Assembly (NCBI RefSeq): GCF_000166715.1
Contig: NZ_AEMI01000016.1
Location: forward strand, 183,614 to 247,613
Length of the DNA: 64,000 nucleotides
Direction of reading: 5' to 3'
Origin: Leuconostoc gelidum subsp. gelidum KCTC 3527
GTDB lineage: Bacteria; Bacillota; Bacilli; Lactobacillales; Lactobacillaceae
Shown here: positions 34,600 to 43,673 of the stretch, in pieces
Position numbering within the stretch: the stretch's first letter is position 1
Layout of the letters: each line of letters opens with the position of its first letter
Made by a program: the position numbers and the translations under genes
The notes under the pieces: generated by a model
What the model was told of the DNA's origin: nothing
The model's input: the letters and a program-made list of their open reading frames with translations, nothing else
Database searches by the model: none

Positions 34600-35883
34600 T
34601 TAAAGTGGTAGTGTCACTTTAATTATCGTTCCCGTTGGTTGATTGTCTAATACAATAATCTTACCACCATGTGCATGTACTATCCATTCCGCAATCGATA
34701 ATCCAAGACCAGTACCACCAGTTTGTCGGCTACCTGTTTTATCTTCGCGATAAAAGCGATCAAAGACATGTTTTTTAGCTTTGTCGCTGATACCCCGTCC
34801 CGTATCGGCAACACTCAACACAAATTTTCGTTTCTCAATCATTGCTGAAATTGATACTGTTGCACCAGACTCAGAATACTTCATCGCATTATCTACCAAC
34901 AAAACCAGTAACTGATGAATACGTTTTTGGTCAATAAACACTGGTTGATTAACTTGTGTAGATAATAGTACTTGTTTACCTTCAAACTCAGCCATTTCCT
35001 GATAAGGTGCCACAATTCGTGACAAAAATTCAGCAATATCAGTCGATTCTTTTTCAATTCGTGTCATATTAGAACCTGATTTTGCTAAAGTAAGCATATT
35101 ATTAGTCAAGGATGTCAATCGCCGAACCTCAGATAAAGACAATATAATCGCATCAGATTGCTCTCGAACAGTTGACTCTGGTCGCGTGAGCATATTTTCT
35201 AATTTACCCTGAATAACAGCCATTGGTGTACGTAATTCATGCGCCGCGTTATTAACGAAATCTTGTTGTTGCTGCCAAGCTTTGAGAATGGGTTTCATAT
35301 TTTTTAAACTAATCCAATAAGAAACCATCAAAGCAAGTAATCCAAATGTACCAAATGACCACAAAATAACCTTTTTGAATTGGTTAAGGTTAAAAATTGT
35401 ATCTGTGACGTTGACGGTGATAATGCCATATTTAACAGATTTACCATCATTATTTTTCGCACCATTGATAAAATTCACTTTAACACCGCGATAGTAATCG
35501 TTTCCTATCTGTACAGTTTTAGGTTTGGATAAAATAAATTTGGACGTATATTTAAATTTCTTTTTATAAGTAGATTGCATTGGCTCTGGTATACGATCAT
35601 CAATAACAAGTTTCTTATTTTTATCATACACCCAGACATCTGCTAACATATTTGATTGTAACAATAACGGTGATTTTCTATTGGCATCGGCTGAATTTTG
35701 AAGCGCACCTGCCAAATCATATTGCTTAATTTGTTGTGTAATAGCTGTATCTGAATTCTGAAATATTGTCCGTGTATAGGACCAATAAATAACACTTCCA
35801 AGAACTGAAAATATAACAAAAAAGCTCGCAATTAACAGCAAAAACCCACGAATTTGTTGTTGCTTGTTAATCACATTAGGCAT
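34600..35883 (-). CDS. ciaH: CiaH-like sensor histidine kinase
   Basis: 427 aa. Two membrane helices (about 13-34 and 173-195) flank a roughly 140-residue outer sensor. The kinase core has the phospho-His in NNAAHELRTPMAVIQG, N-box LLVDNAMKYSESG, and G-boxes DTGRGISDKA and GGTGLGLSIAEWI. It overlaps its response regulator by 8 bases. The CiaH assignment rests on the CiaR-like partner and the htrA neighbour; the signal is unknown. Confidence 0.85.
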   Translation of the reverse strand: MPNVINKQQQIRGFLLLIASFFVIFSVLGSVIYWSYTRTIFQNSDTAITQQIKQYDLAGALQNSADANRKSPLLLQSNMLADVWVYDKNKKLVIDDRIPEPMQSTYKKKFKYTSKFILSKPKTVQIGNDYYRGVKVNFINGAKNNDGKSVKYGIITVNVTDTIFNLNQFKKVILWSFGTFGLLALMVSYWISLKNMKPILKAWQQQQDFVNNAAHELRTPMAVIQGKLENMLTRPESTVREQSDAIILSLSEVRRLTSLTNNMLTLAKSGSNMTRIEKESTDIAEFLSRIVAPYQEMAEFEGKQVLLSTQVNQPVFIDQKRIHQLLVLLVDNAMKYSESGATVSISAMIEKRKFVLSVADTGRGISDKAKKHVFDRFYREDKTGSRQTGGTGLGLSIAEWIVHAHGGKIIVLDNQPTGTIIKVTLPL

Positions 35884-36565
35884 CTTTAACCTCTAAAATA
35901 AAACCAATGTTACGCAAAGTTTTAATCAAATCATTTTGCCCAACAGATTCTAATTTCCGACGTAAATTGTTGAGATAAATATTAACAACGTTGATTGTTG
36001 TGTCAGAATCAATTCCCCAGACGCGATCAAAAATCTGATCACGTGTGACAATGATGTTTTTATTTTGCGCTAAATATGTCAAAATATCAAATTCCTTACC
36101 AACTAATTTAATTTGTTGCCCATGAACTTGCACCCCACGATTTTCTAAGTTAATTAATACATCACCTACAGCAATCATATTATCCTCGGAGTAAACACCT
36201 GCGCGCCGTAGTAACGCTTTGACCCGCACTAATAATTCTTCACGGTAGAATGGTTTCGTAAGATAATCATCTGCGCCAACATTAAAGCCTTCAATTTTAT
36301 CATCAAGTGAACTTTTAGCCGTCAAAATCAAAACTGGCGTTTCAACACCGTTTTTTCGCAAATATTTAATCACTTCAAAACCGTTTTCCCCCGGTAACAT
36401 TAAATCAGAAATAATTAAATCATAAGGTGACTCCTGACCTTCAAATTCACCATCAAGACCATTATCGACAACATGGACATCCGCAAAATCCTCTAAAAAG
36501 CCGACAATATTATCTGCCAAATTCACATCGTCTTCTATTAATAATATTCTAATTGCTTTTGCCAT
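35876..36565 (-). CDS. ciaR: CiaR-like OmpR/PhoB-family response regulator
   Basis: 229 aa. The receiver has acidic EDD, phospho-Asp in ISDLMLPGENGFEV (about residue 51), and KPFYREEL. The winged helix shows LVGKEFDILTYLAQN and DRVWGIDSDTTINVVNIYL. DDKIEGFNVGADDYLTKPFY is much like streptococcal CiaR as I remember it. I start at 36565, 8 bases from GGAG. Order ciaR-ciaH-htrA suggests one stress-response unit. Confidence 0.85.
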   Translation of the reverse strand: MAKAIRILLIEDDVNLADNIVGFLEDFADVHVVDNGLDGEFEGQESPYDLIISDLMLPGENGFEVIKYLRKNGVETPVLILTAKSSLDDKIEGFNVGADDYLTKPFYREELLVRVKALLRRAGVYSEDNMIAVGDVLINLENRGVQVHGQQIKLVGKEFDILTYLAQNKNIIVTRDQIFDRVWGIDSDTTINVVNIYLNNLRRKLESVGQNDLIKTLRNIGFILEVKDA

Positions 36566-36758
36566 TTTCATATCTCCATTGTACTGTTTTATTGATCTCA
36601 GTGTACTACTTTATGATTAATAGGAGATTAAATTTCTCCATTACAAAAAACACCTCTCATATAAAATAATAACACTTCAAATTAGGATTGTACGCAGCAC
36701 CTACATCGTTTCCAATACTATGTACTCAATCCATGAGTTATCATTTCACCTCAAACAA

Positions 36759-36787
36759 AAAAGCATCATTCATAAAATGACACTTTT
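36759..36787 (-). terminator. Terminator of the DEAD-box helicase transcript
   Basis: AAAAG and TCATT arms pair with AATGA and CTTTT around a 5-base loop with a 2-base internal mismatch; TTTTTTG follows on the minus strand. Confidence 0.6.
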
Positions 36788-36803
36788 ACATCACTAAAAT
36801 GAC

Positions 36804-38120
36804 TTAGCTTTCACGTTTGTTAGCCCACTTTGGCTTACCTTTATCCTTAGATACTTTCAAACGTTTTTTCTTTTTTGGCTTGTCCATTATTTCAGACGTT
36901 GGTTTTTGCTTTATTTTTGGTGTAACATTTTGAGTATTTTGTGCTGTTGAAGGTGTTGTATTCGTTTTCTCACGATCATTGCCATTTGAATGCTCACGTT
37001 CTGATGGTTCATTCTTAGTCAACGCGTCCTTTTTATCAGCAAAAGAATTAACTGCCTTAATCAATTCAAAATCATCCCCCAATTCGCGTTTCAAATCCCG
37101 TATATCATGATCATTACCAAGATTTAATACACGACCAGGTTTACCCATGCGGCCTGTACGGCCTGTACGATGAACATAAGTTTTTTTACTTTGTGGTATT
37201 TGCGCATTCACAACTAAAGGCAAGTCTTCAATATCTAATCCGCGGGCAGCAACATCCGTCACTAATAACAAAGTCACCTCACCTTTTTTGAACAGACGTA
37301 ACGCATCAGCGCGTTGCACCTGGCGCTTGTCATTACTACCAATGCTCATGACACTCGCATGTGCATGACGTAATGTCGCCTGCATATTAACCAAACCACT
37401 GATTGTGTTAAAAAAAACAAGCGCCTGTTGATTATGTCTTGCCAATTGAATAAGCATATTAGCCCGTGCTTTTTGATCAACATACTGAAATTCATGTCTA
37501 ATAGATGCTGGAGCATCTGTACCAACCGAAATTGGCCGTACTTCTTGATGAAATGTATCAGCGACATATTTCAAATCAACACCAGATGTCGCTGAAAATA
37601 ACCCCAGTTGAACATCTTCGGGTAATTGATCTGCTAATTCTTGCAAACTATCATGTCGTTCGTCTGTCAACATGGCGTCAGCTTCATCAAAGATAATGGT
37701 TTGAATACCATTTAATTTTAAGGCACCACCGTCAACCATTGTCAATATGCGACCTAATGTACCAATAACGATGTGCGGCTTTTCTTTTTTCAGTTTATCT
37801 GATTGACGTCGCCCATTTGCCCCGCCAATCAAACTGGCTACTGAAACACCAACTAATGTACCCCATTCACGTGCAACGGCTGTTGTTTGCATCGCCAATT
37901 CTTGACTTGGTGCTAAAATTAACACCTGTGTTCGCTTTACTTTAACATCAATACGCGATAGCATCGGCAAAATAAAGGCCAATGTTTTACCAGTGCCAGT
38001 TGGTGCTAAGCCAAAAATATTTTCACCTGCTGATAAGCGTTCCCAAACCGCGTCTTGTATCGGGGTTGGTTTTTCAAATTGGTTGTTAAATTTATCGTGT
38101 AACTCTGGTTTAATTGCCAT
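36804..38120 (-). CDS. DEAD-box RNA helicase (CshB-like)
   Basis: 438 aa. Motifs in order: Q-motif PTPIQDAVW, motif I APTGTGKT, Ia LAPSQELAMQ, Ib TLGRIL, II FDEADAML, III SATSG, IV LVFFNT, V VTDVAARGLDIEDL, VI HRTGRTGRMG. The last 70 residues are disordered and basic (KPKKKKRLKVSKDK), suited to RNA binding. It probably acts in ribosome assembly or mRNA decay. It follows the Gfo/Idh gene by 4 bases. Confidence 0.9.
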   Translation of the reverse strand: MAIKPELHDKFNNQFEKPTPIQDAVWERLSAGENIFGLAPTGTGKTLAFILPMLSRIDVKVKRTQVLILAPSQELAMQTTAVAREWGTLVGVSVASLIGGANGRRQSDKLKKEKPHIVIGTLGRILTMVDGGALKLNGIQTIIFDEADAMLTDERHDSLQELADQLPEDVQLGLFSATSGVDLKYVADTFHQEVRPISVGTDAPASIRHEFQYVDQKARANMLIQLARHNQQALVFFNTISGLVNMQATLRHAHASVMSIGSNDKRQVQRADALRLFKKGEVTLLLVTDVAARGLDIEDLPLVVNAQIPQSKKTYVHRTGRTGRMGKPGRVLNLGNDHDIRDLKRELGDDFELIKAVNSFADKKDALTKNEPSEREHSNGNDREKTNTTPSTAQNTQNVTPKIKQKPTSEIMDKPKKKKRLKVSKDKGKPKWANKRES

Positions 38121-38124
38121 TAAA

Positions 38125-39126
38125 TTAGTATTCTTTCTTGTCTGCTGGAAATTCTATGCCCGCAGACGAACGTAAGTCAAACAATGTTTGGTTTACTTGT
38201 TTGGCAAGTTGAAACCACTGACTATATTTTGTGTGGTTTTCAACAGGATCATTAATAATATCTGCAAAATCTTGTGCTTCATGTATCATGGGATTACCAT
38301 CTGGTTTTTGTCCAATATTGTCAGCATGACCGTCACCATCATGGTATGTTATTGTATCAAGTTCAGCAATGTTTGATATTGCAATTGTCTCCTTTAAACC
38401 ATATATCTCACTTGATAGATAAGAATTGGCAGTCTTACCGAATAATAGCGTCACATTAAAGTCATCATAAAACAAGCTGGCTGTGCCTTTTCCATCTGCA
38501 CCATTAGTTAATAAAGTTGGCAAATATTGCACTGCTCGAGGTGCACCAAATAAGGCAATAGCTGCATAAATAGGATAAACACCCAAATCATACAAAGCAC
38601 CTGCGCTAAAATTACGCGATAAGACGTTTGGTTCCTCACCAGCTAAATAGGCATCATACCGTGATGAATATTTTTGGTAAACTAAAGTCGCACCTTGTAA
38701 TTGCGTCAACTCACCCATAGTCTGCTGAATCACTTTAAAATTAGGTTGATGAACATGACGAGCCGCTTCAAAATAACGCACTTCTGGATACAATGTCAAT
38801 AATTTTTCTATCTCTGAAAACTCTGCCGGATTGCTCGTTGTTGGTTTTTCAACAATGACATGCACACCTGCTTCAATCGCCACTTTTGATTGTTCAAAAT
38901 GCAGTGAGTTTGGCGAAGCAATATAGACTAAATCAATTCCTGTATACAAGTCACTTAACGTAGTGACAATATCCACATCATCAACTGTCAATGTCTTTAA
39001 AAATGATTCCCCGCGTTCTTGCGTTCGAGAATAAATTTTTGACAGTTCATACTCACCAGTTTCAAGTGCTGCTGCAATGAACATTTTGGTAATCCAATTT
39101 GTGCCAATAACCCCGAATTTAATCAT
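38125..39126 (-). CDS. Gfo/Idh/MocA-family NAD(P)-dependent oxidoreductase
   Basis: 333 aa. The Rossmann start FGVIGTNWITKMF, VYIASPNSLHFEQ and the HVIVEKPTTSNP motif (conserved EKP lysine) identify the family. The C-terminal beta-sheet domain is consistent. Substrate (sugar or polyol) unknown. It overlaps the stop of the GH25-like gene by four bases and precedes the helicase by four, so all three form one transcript. Confidence 0.85.
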   Translation of the reverse strand: MIKFGVIGTNWITKMFIAAALETGEYELSKIYSRTQERGESFLKTLTVDDVDIVTTLSDLYTGIDLVYIASPNSLHFEQSKVAIEAGVHVIVEKPTTSNPAEFSEIEKLLTLYPEVRYFEAARHVHQPNFKVIQQTMGELTQLQGATLVYQKYSSRYDAYLAGEEPNVLSRNFSAGALYDLGVYPIYAAIALFGAPRAVQYLPTLLTNGADGKGTASLFYDDFNVTLLFGKTANSYLSSEIYGLKETIAISNIAELDTITYHDGDGHADNIGQKPDGNPMIHEAQDFADIINDPVENHTKYSQWFQLAKQVNQTLFDLRSSAGIEFPADKKEY

Positions 39127-39860
39127 TTTATATCCTCGAATTCTTTCTCTGTACCGTTAAATACACTTGTTGGCATCTTGATTGCTTTCAATCCGCTACC
39201 AATCGTATGGTCCTCACTGTATTGAATGAACTGGTTTTTATTTGATTTATTAGTTGTATGCGTATCAATCAACCAATATTTAGTTCCAGAAATAGTCGAT
39301 GACAATTTACTTTGCACACTTGGTGTTGTATAAATTACAGTTGATTTATTATAATGTGTATTTAAAATTTGTATTAATTTAGCTAATCTATCAATACTAG
39401 CTTGTGTGTCTATTTGGTTATCTGTCACATAAAATGCAATAGGTAACTGCCCGACACGATTACCAACGTTATCAATAAAATATTGTGCTTGCGTTGAAGC
39501 ATCAACACTTGCATCGTAAACTTGAATACTACCAACTTTCAATTGTGCAGACCGCGCACGGTTATAACTTGATTGATAACTATCATCCACAAAAGATGTT
39601 CCTGTAGTAGCACGTAAATAAACGTAATCAACGCCATTTGATGTTAAATTACGATAATCCACGTAACCTGATGTTTGATTAATCGCCACTCCCTGCACTG
39701 AAAAACCAGTCGGTATCGTGTTTGTCGTTAATACAATTGGCTTAGCAAATAGCCACACTGCCAGCGTAGCGATCAATCCACCAACTATTAAAATCCAAGT
39801 TATTGATGTTAGCGTTTTTTTTGTTCTAATTTGTGTTGTTTTTCCAGCGTTATTCGTCAT
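39123..39860 (-). CDS. GH25 lysozyme-like protein with lost catalytic residues
   Basis: 245 aa. One N-terminal membrane helix (about 18-40), then a barrel in the GH25 pattern (GVDYVYLRATTGTSFVDDSY matches GVDFVfIkATeGtsyvDpyf). But the opening GIDVS Asp is replaced (GVAIN), the Glu of KATEG is Thr, and the DxE catalytic pair is YVT in LPIAFYVTDNQ. It therefore looks like a membrane-anchored pseudoenzyme, perhaps a wall-binding protein. Start: ATG 39860 with GGAT, or 39869. First gene before the Gfo/Idh oxidoreductase and the helicase. Confidence 0.65.
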   Translation of the reverse strand: MTNNAGKTTQIRTKKTLTSITWILIVGGLIATLAVWLFAKPIVLTTNTIPTGFSVQGVAINQTSGYVDYRNLTSNGVDYVYLRATTGTSFVDDSYQSSYNRARSAQLKVGSIQVYDASVDASTQAQYFIDNVGNRVGQLPIAFYVTDNQIDTQASIDRLAKLIQILNTHYNKSTVIYTTPSVQSKLSSTISGTKYWLIDTHTTNKSNKNQFIQYSEDHTIGSGLKAIKMPTSVFNGTEKEFEDIK

Positions 39861-39952
39861 AATATCCATTATACAAAATTTGTCAGTAAATCGCTCATTA
39901 AATATATTAAATTAACATTCTGAAGAATGAGGCTATCATCACCCAGTTAATT

Positions 39953-40720
39953 TTATAAATGTTTATGTTCTACCGTAGCTTTAATTGCATGTGCTATCAC
40001 ATCATCAAAGTTTTGTGTGTCCAAATCGTCTAACCCTGCACGCGTTGAACCTCCCGGCGAGGTAACGGCATTTTGTAACTCTTTGGCCGTTTGTGTTGAT
40101 AATGCTAATGTTTTAGCAGATCCAAGTACTGTTTGTGTGGCAATATCTGTTGCTAATTCAGCTTCCAACCCATTAGCAATGCCTGCTTGTGCGAGTGCAT
40201 CAATATATTTAAATACATACGCTGGTCCCGAACCGGCAACGGCAGAAAATATGGCAAATTGCGATTCTGCTAGGTCAACACTACTCCCAAGGTAATCTGA
40301 AAACGTCTTAAACAGTGTGTTGTTGGTTGTTGTTAACTCCGTTTTAGAGAAAGCTGTCACACCTTGATTAATTGCCACATTGACATTAGGTAATGTTCGA
40401 ACAATTTGCGTAGTATGTGTCGCAGATATTAGTTGTTCAAGTGTGATTCCTGCCAAGACAGATACAACAAGTTTATCCTGGAAATCTAATTTAGCCGTAA
40501 CATTTTCTAATTGGTTTGGTAAAAATGCTAGCACAATCAAGGAACTTTCATCAATAAGATTTTGCGCGGATAAAGATATTACGCCCCATTTTTCAGTTAG
40601 TTTAGCAGCAGACCGTGGTGAATATACTGCAATATTTTTTGCCGAAACACCCTTGCCAAGTAAACCTTTAATCATTGCCTGGGCCATATTTCCTGTGCCA
40701 ATAAAACCATATTCAATCAT
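39953..40720 (-). CDS. proC: Pyrroline-5-carboxylate reductase
   Basis: 255 aa. It makes proline from P5C using NAD(P)H. The Rossmann motif is GFIGTGNMAQAMIKG, and the C-terminal signature AVTSPGGSTRAGL is diagnostic; GSGPAYVFKYIDALAQAG is also present. GGAGG ribosome site. It stands alone between the GH25-like gene and the nucleoside kinase; no proA or proB is seen in the window. Confidence 0.94.
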   Translation of the reverse strand: MIEYGFIGTGNMAQAMIKGLLGKGVSAKNIAVYSPRSAAKLTEKWGVISLSAQNLIDESSLIVLAFLPNQLENVTAKLDFQDKLVVSVLAGITLEQLISATHTTQIVRTLPNVNVAINQGVTAFSKTELTTTNNTLFKTFSDYLGSSVDLAESQFAIFSAVAGSGPAYVFKYIDALAQAGIANGLEAELATDIATQTVLGSAKTLALSTQTAKELQNAVTSPGGSTRAGLDDLDTQNFDDVIAHAIKATVEHKHL

Positions 40721-40774
40721 TTCTATCCTCCAAATTTTTTTCTGACTTCATGGTTATTTCTATCATATTTTATA

Positions 40775-40808
40775 AAAAGCGATGAGTCTTAAATAACCCA
40801 TCGCTTTT
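40775..40808 (-). terminator. Terminator of the deoxynucleoside kinase gene
   Basis: AAAAGCGATG and CATCGCTTTT pair over 10 bp just after the stop codon, followed by T-rich sequence on the minus strand. Confidence 0.75.
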
Positions 40809-41451
40809 ATTTTGTGTCAACTTCTGATAATTTTGTATCAATCATATCTAAGACCTTGTCACGTGCCTCATCACTCATTACAAAATCAAAGCGATCACCA
40901 TCTATTTGCACTTTTGGTGATCGATCATATGATTCAAACCAAGCGTCATAGCGTTTATTTAATTCTTTGTAATATTCATATAAATCTGGATTTGCAGCAA
41001 TTTGTTCAAATGAACGTCCGCGTTTTTCAATGCGCTCAAGCATAGTTTCAAAACTAACACGCACATGAATCAGTAAATCCGGATTTTTAATATCATCAAC
41101 ACCAGTGATATCAGCCATCATATTGTCAACAAGGGACTTATAAATATCTACTTCAGTTTGCGTCGCACGATTCAGGTCTGCTGTTAATTGGAACAAGAGC
41201 GCATCTTCATAAATCGAACGATCTACAATATTATTCGTTCCAGTGGTTTGTGCCACTTTTATCTGTGCTAAACGCTTGTTCAAAAAATAAATTTGCAGTA
41301 AAAAGCCATATTTTTTGGGATTTTCATAGAATAACGGTAGAATTGGATTGTCATCAACGCTTTCGTAAAATGCCTTTGAATCTAAATGGTTCGCTAACAT
41401 CTCCGTTAAACTTGTTTTGCCGGCGCCGATAGTGCCTGATAATACAATCAT
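40807..41451 (-). CDS. Deoxynucleoside kinase (dGK/dAK family)
   Basis: 214 aa. P-loop LSGTIGAGKTSLTE, the substrate-site ESVDDNP, catalytic DRSIYEDALLF (DRS motif) and the lid region RIEKRGRSFEQ. LAB enzymes of this type phosphorylate deoxyadenosine and deoxyguanosine or deoxycytidine for salvage. I start at 41451, where AGGAG is 8 bases upstream; an extra 8 codons upstream would cover that site. Single gene. Confidence 0.88.
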   Translation of the reverse strand: MIVLSGTIGAGKTSLTEMLANHLDSKAFYESVDDNPILPLFYENPKKYGFLLQIYFLNKRLAQIKVAQTTGTNNIVDRSIYEDALLFQLTADLNRATQTEVDIYKSLVDNMMADITGVDDIKNPDLLIHVRVSFETMLERIEKRGRSFEQIAANPDLYEYYKELNKRYDAWFESYDRSPKVQIDGDRFDFVMSDEARDKVLDMIDTKLSEVDTK

Positions 41452-41520
41452 GCCAATTCTCCTAATTTCAGTCAATTTAATACATACCTAGTATATCAAA
41501 AATCGACATGCTTTTCAGAG

Positions 41521-42294
41521 CTAATTTTGCGTTGCATTTCTAAGCATATCGAGATATGCTTCTAGCGTAAGATGATGTTGTACCATATAGCGCGCGTTAG
41601 CAATACCAACATAACGAAAATGCCATGATTCATAATCTATACCCGTTTGTGACATTGATTTTGAATCATTTAAATATCGTAAAACAAAACCATAATCAGA
41701 CGCATGTTTCATTAACCACCTTTGTGATTTGAATTCATCCATTTGTGCCATTAACGCAGGATATTTTGCTAATGCATCGTTCCCTGCTAAATCAACTGCC
41801 AGGCCTGTTTGATGTTCAGATGAGCCAGGTGTTTGAATGACACTTTTCGTCAACTTTGTTGCAGCTTCTTCATCCATTCCGTTTGCTTCATTTTGTCTCA
41901 GAGAATTTTGATAAACTTCAGATTGGTCAGCAATCGACCGATATGCTGACACAAGAGTTGTATTATATCCTGCTATCTTAGCGCCGGCACGAAAATCTGT
42001 TAAAGATTTTTCAATTCTCTGATCCATTTGTTTGCCATCAACTGTCACTTTATTAAAACGAATTTCAGATGTACGTGGATGCTGTTTATTGATCAAAATT
42101 AATTGCCAATCGGACACTTTAGTATGCTTTGGTAATGTATGACGTAAGCTTTTGATAGATGATTTTTGCACTACCTGCTGTTTTTTAATCAATTTGTTAC
42201 TATGATTAACGTAACAGATTGCATAAAGTGTCACAACACAAGTGATAACTAATCCTAATATTAAACCAACCAATCTTTTCGAATGCATTTTCAT
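41521..42294 (-). CDS. VanY/LdcB-type D,D-carboxypeptidase
   Basis: 257 aa. An N-terminal membrane helix (about residues 7-28) anchors an extracellular peptidase M15B domain: TLVSAYRS, SSEHQTGLAVDLAG (zinc His and Asp) and ESWHFRYVG (catalytic Glu and zinc His). It trims terminal D-Ala from peptidoglycan stems. Start 42294 follows a GGGGGG tract by about 9 bases. Single gene, downstream of a tRNA transcribed in the same direction. Confidence 0.88.
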   Translation of the reverse strand: MKMHSKRLVGLILGLVITCVVTLYAICYVNHSNKLIKKQQVVQKSSIKSLRHTLPKHTKVSDWQLILINKQHPRTSEIRFNKVTVDGKQMDQRIEKSLTDFRAGAKIAGYNTTLVSAYRSIADQSEVYQNSLRQNEANGMDEEAATKLTKSVIQTPGSSEHQTGLAVDLAGNDALAKYPALMAQMDEFKSQRWLMKHASDYGFVLRYLNDSKSMSQTGIDYESWHFRYVGIANARYMVQHHLTLEAYLDMLRNATQN

Positions 42295-42377
42295 ACAACA
42301 ATTCCCCCCTGTTATTGTTAATTTTTGATACGTCATATATAAAACAAACAACTCTTATTTTGATTATAATACAAAAA

Positions 42378-42401
42378 TGCCAATACATTTCTGTATTGGC
42401 A
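42378..42401 (-). terminator. tRNA-Lys terminator
   Basis: TGCCAATACA-TTTC-TGTATTGGCA (10-bp stem) lies 9 bases after the tRNA, with TTTTTGT next on the minus strand. Confidence 0.85.
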
Positions 42402-42410
42402 TTTATTTAG

Positions 42411-42483
42411 TGGACAGCCAGGGGCTCGAACCCTGGACCCACGGATTAAGAGTCCGTTGCTCTACCAACTGAGCTAGCTGTCC
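42411..42483 (-). tRNA. tRNA-Lys (anticodon CTT)
   Basis: 73 bases fold as a standard cloverleaf: acceptor GGACAGC/GCTGTCC, D arm GCTCAGTTGGTAGAGC, anticodon arm ACGGA-CTCTTAA-TCCGT with anticodon CTT, and T arm CAGGG-TTCGAGC-CCCTG. The discriminator is A and CCA is not encoded. It reads AAG. A -35 TTGCGT / -10 TATACT promoter lies just upstream and a terminator just downstream, so it is a single-gene unit. Confidence 0.95.
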
Positions 42484-42508
42484 ATTTGTCACTTTCACAA
42501 CAAAAGTT

Positions 42509-42537
42509 AGTATATCACGAATTTAGTGTTTACGCAA
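42509..42537 (-). promoter_or_regulatory. tRNA-Lys promoter
   Basis: -35 TTGCGT (42532-42537), 17-base spacer, -10 TATACT (42509-42514) on the minus strand, about 26 bases before the tRNA. The same -35 occurs at the SRP RNA promoter. Confidence 0.65.
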
Positions 42538-42611
42538 CATTTTTTGACATTTCACCTATTACCCATCTATTAATCACATCATTCTCTTTGACACTTTTCG
42601 TCAAAAAATGA

Positions 42612-42628
42612 TCCTACAAATTGTAGGA
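42612..42628 (-). terminator. galE terminator
   Basis: TCCTAC and GTAGGA pair around AAATT after the galE stop; flanking bases extend the stem and a TTTTTTG run follows on the minus strand. Confidence 0.7.
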
Positions 42629-42640
42629 CCATTTTTAGAT

Positions 42641-43633
42641 TTATTTATCATCATAACCAGTTGGATGATTTTGATGCCAATGCCAAGCTGTTTTAATAAT
42701 ATCTTGCACATTATCATACTTTGGTGCCCAACCTAAAACATCACGTGCCTTATCAGAATTAGCAATCAAAATATCTGGATCGCCAGCCCGACGTGGTCCA
42801 ATTTTTGATGGTATATCAACCCCTGTTGCTTCACGTGCTGCCTCAACCATCTCTTTAACAGAAAAACCAGTTGCAGAACCCAAATTGAATTGGTTTGATT
42901 CATGCCCATCAGCTAAATATTTTAAAGCGCGTATATGCGCATCAGCTAAATCAAGCACATGTACATAATCTCGGACATTGAATCCGTCTGGCGTCTTATA
43001 ATCATCACCAAACATTTCAATATACTCACGCTGTCCTAAACCAGCTTGTAAAATAATTGGTACAAGATGCGTTTCAGGTGTATGATCTTCACCAATTGAA
43101 CCATCTTCAGCAGCTCCGGCTACGTTAAAGTAACGCAAGGCAACCCATTTTACACCATCAGATTTGTCTGACCAAGCCATGATTTTTTCCATCATAAGCT
43201 TTGATTCGCCATAAGGATTAATAGGATTTTGTGGATCAGTTTCTTTAATTGGAATATTTACTGGATTGCCATACGTCGCAGCAGTTGATGAAAAGACAAT
43301 TTGCTTCACATCATGATCTTTCATTACTTCAAGTAACGTGATCATCCCACTTGTATTGTTGTCGAAGTACTTCAATGGATTTGCGACTGATTCCGGCACG
43401 ATTGAAAAAGCTGCAAAATGCACAACCTGTTCAATATTTTCTTTGTCAAAAACTTCTGATAGCGCAGCTTTGTCACGAATATCAACTTGATAAAACTTAG
43501 CCGCTGGATTGACTGCCTCACGATGACCCGTAAAAAGTGCATCCACAACAACAACATCGCGTCCACTCTCAACAAGTGTTTTTACCATATGTGAGCCAAT
43601 GTAACCTGCCCCACCTAATACTAATACTGACAT
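42641..43633 (-). CDS. galE: UDP-glucose 4-epimerase
   Basis: 330 aa short-chain dehydrogenase-type epimerase linking UDP-glucose and UDP-galactose. [15 protein letters not shown] binds [12 protein letters not shown] and [12 protein letters not shown] hold the catalytic Ser/Tyr/Lys, and [16 protein letters not shown] is the galE signature. It is monocistronic (no gal genes adjoin), which suits a role in surface-polysaccharide precursors as well as galactose use. Confidence 0.94.
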   Translation of the reverse strand: MSVLVLGGAGYIGSHMVKTLVESGRDVVVVDALFTGHREAVNPAAKFYQVDIRDKAALSEVFDKENIEQVVHFAAFSIVPESVANPLKYFDNNTSGMITLLEVMKDHDVKQIVFSSTAATYGNPVNIPIKETDPQNPINPYGESKLMMEKIMAWSDKSDGVKWVALRYFNVAGAAEDGSIGEDHTPETHLVPIILQAGLGQREYIEMFGDDYKTPDGFNVRDYVHVLDLADAHIRALKYLADGHESNQFNLGSATGFSVKEMVEAAREATGVDIPSKIGPRRAGDPDILIANSDKARDVLGWAPKYDNVQDIIKTAWHWHQNHPTGYDDK

Positions 43634-43673
43634 AATAAGCCTCTCTATTTTAGAATTATATCTTCAGTTTACA

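Noticed and set aside
36572..36758. CiaR boxes upstream of ciaR
   Set aside because: I looked for paired TTTAAG repeats and found none clear enough to report.
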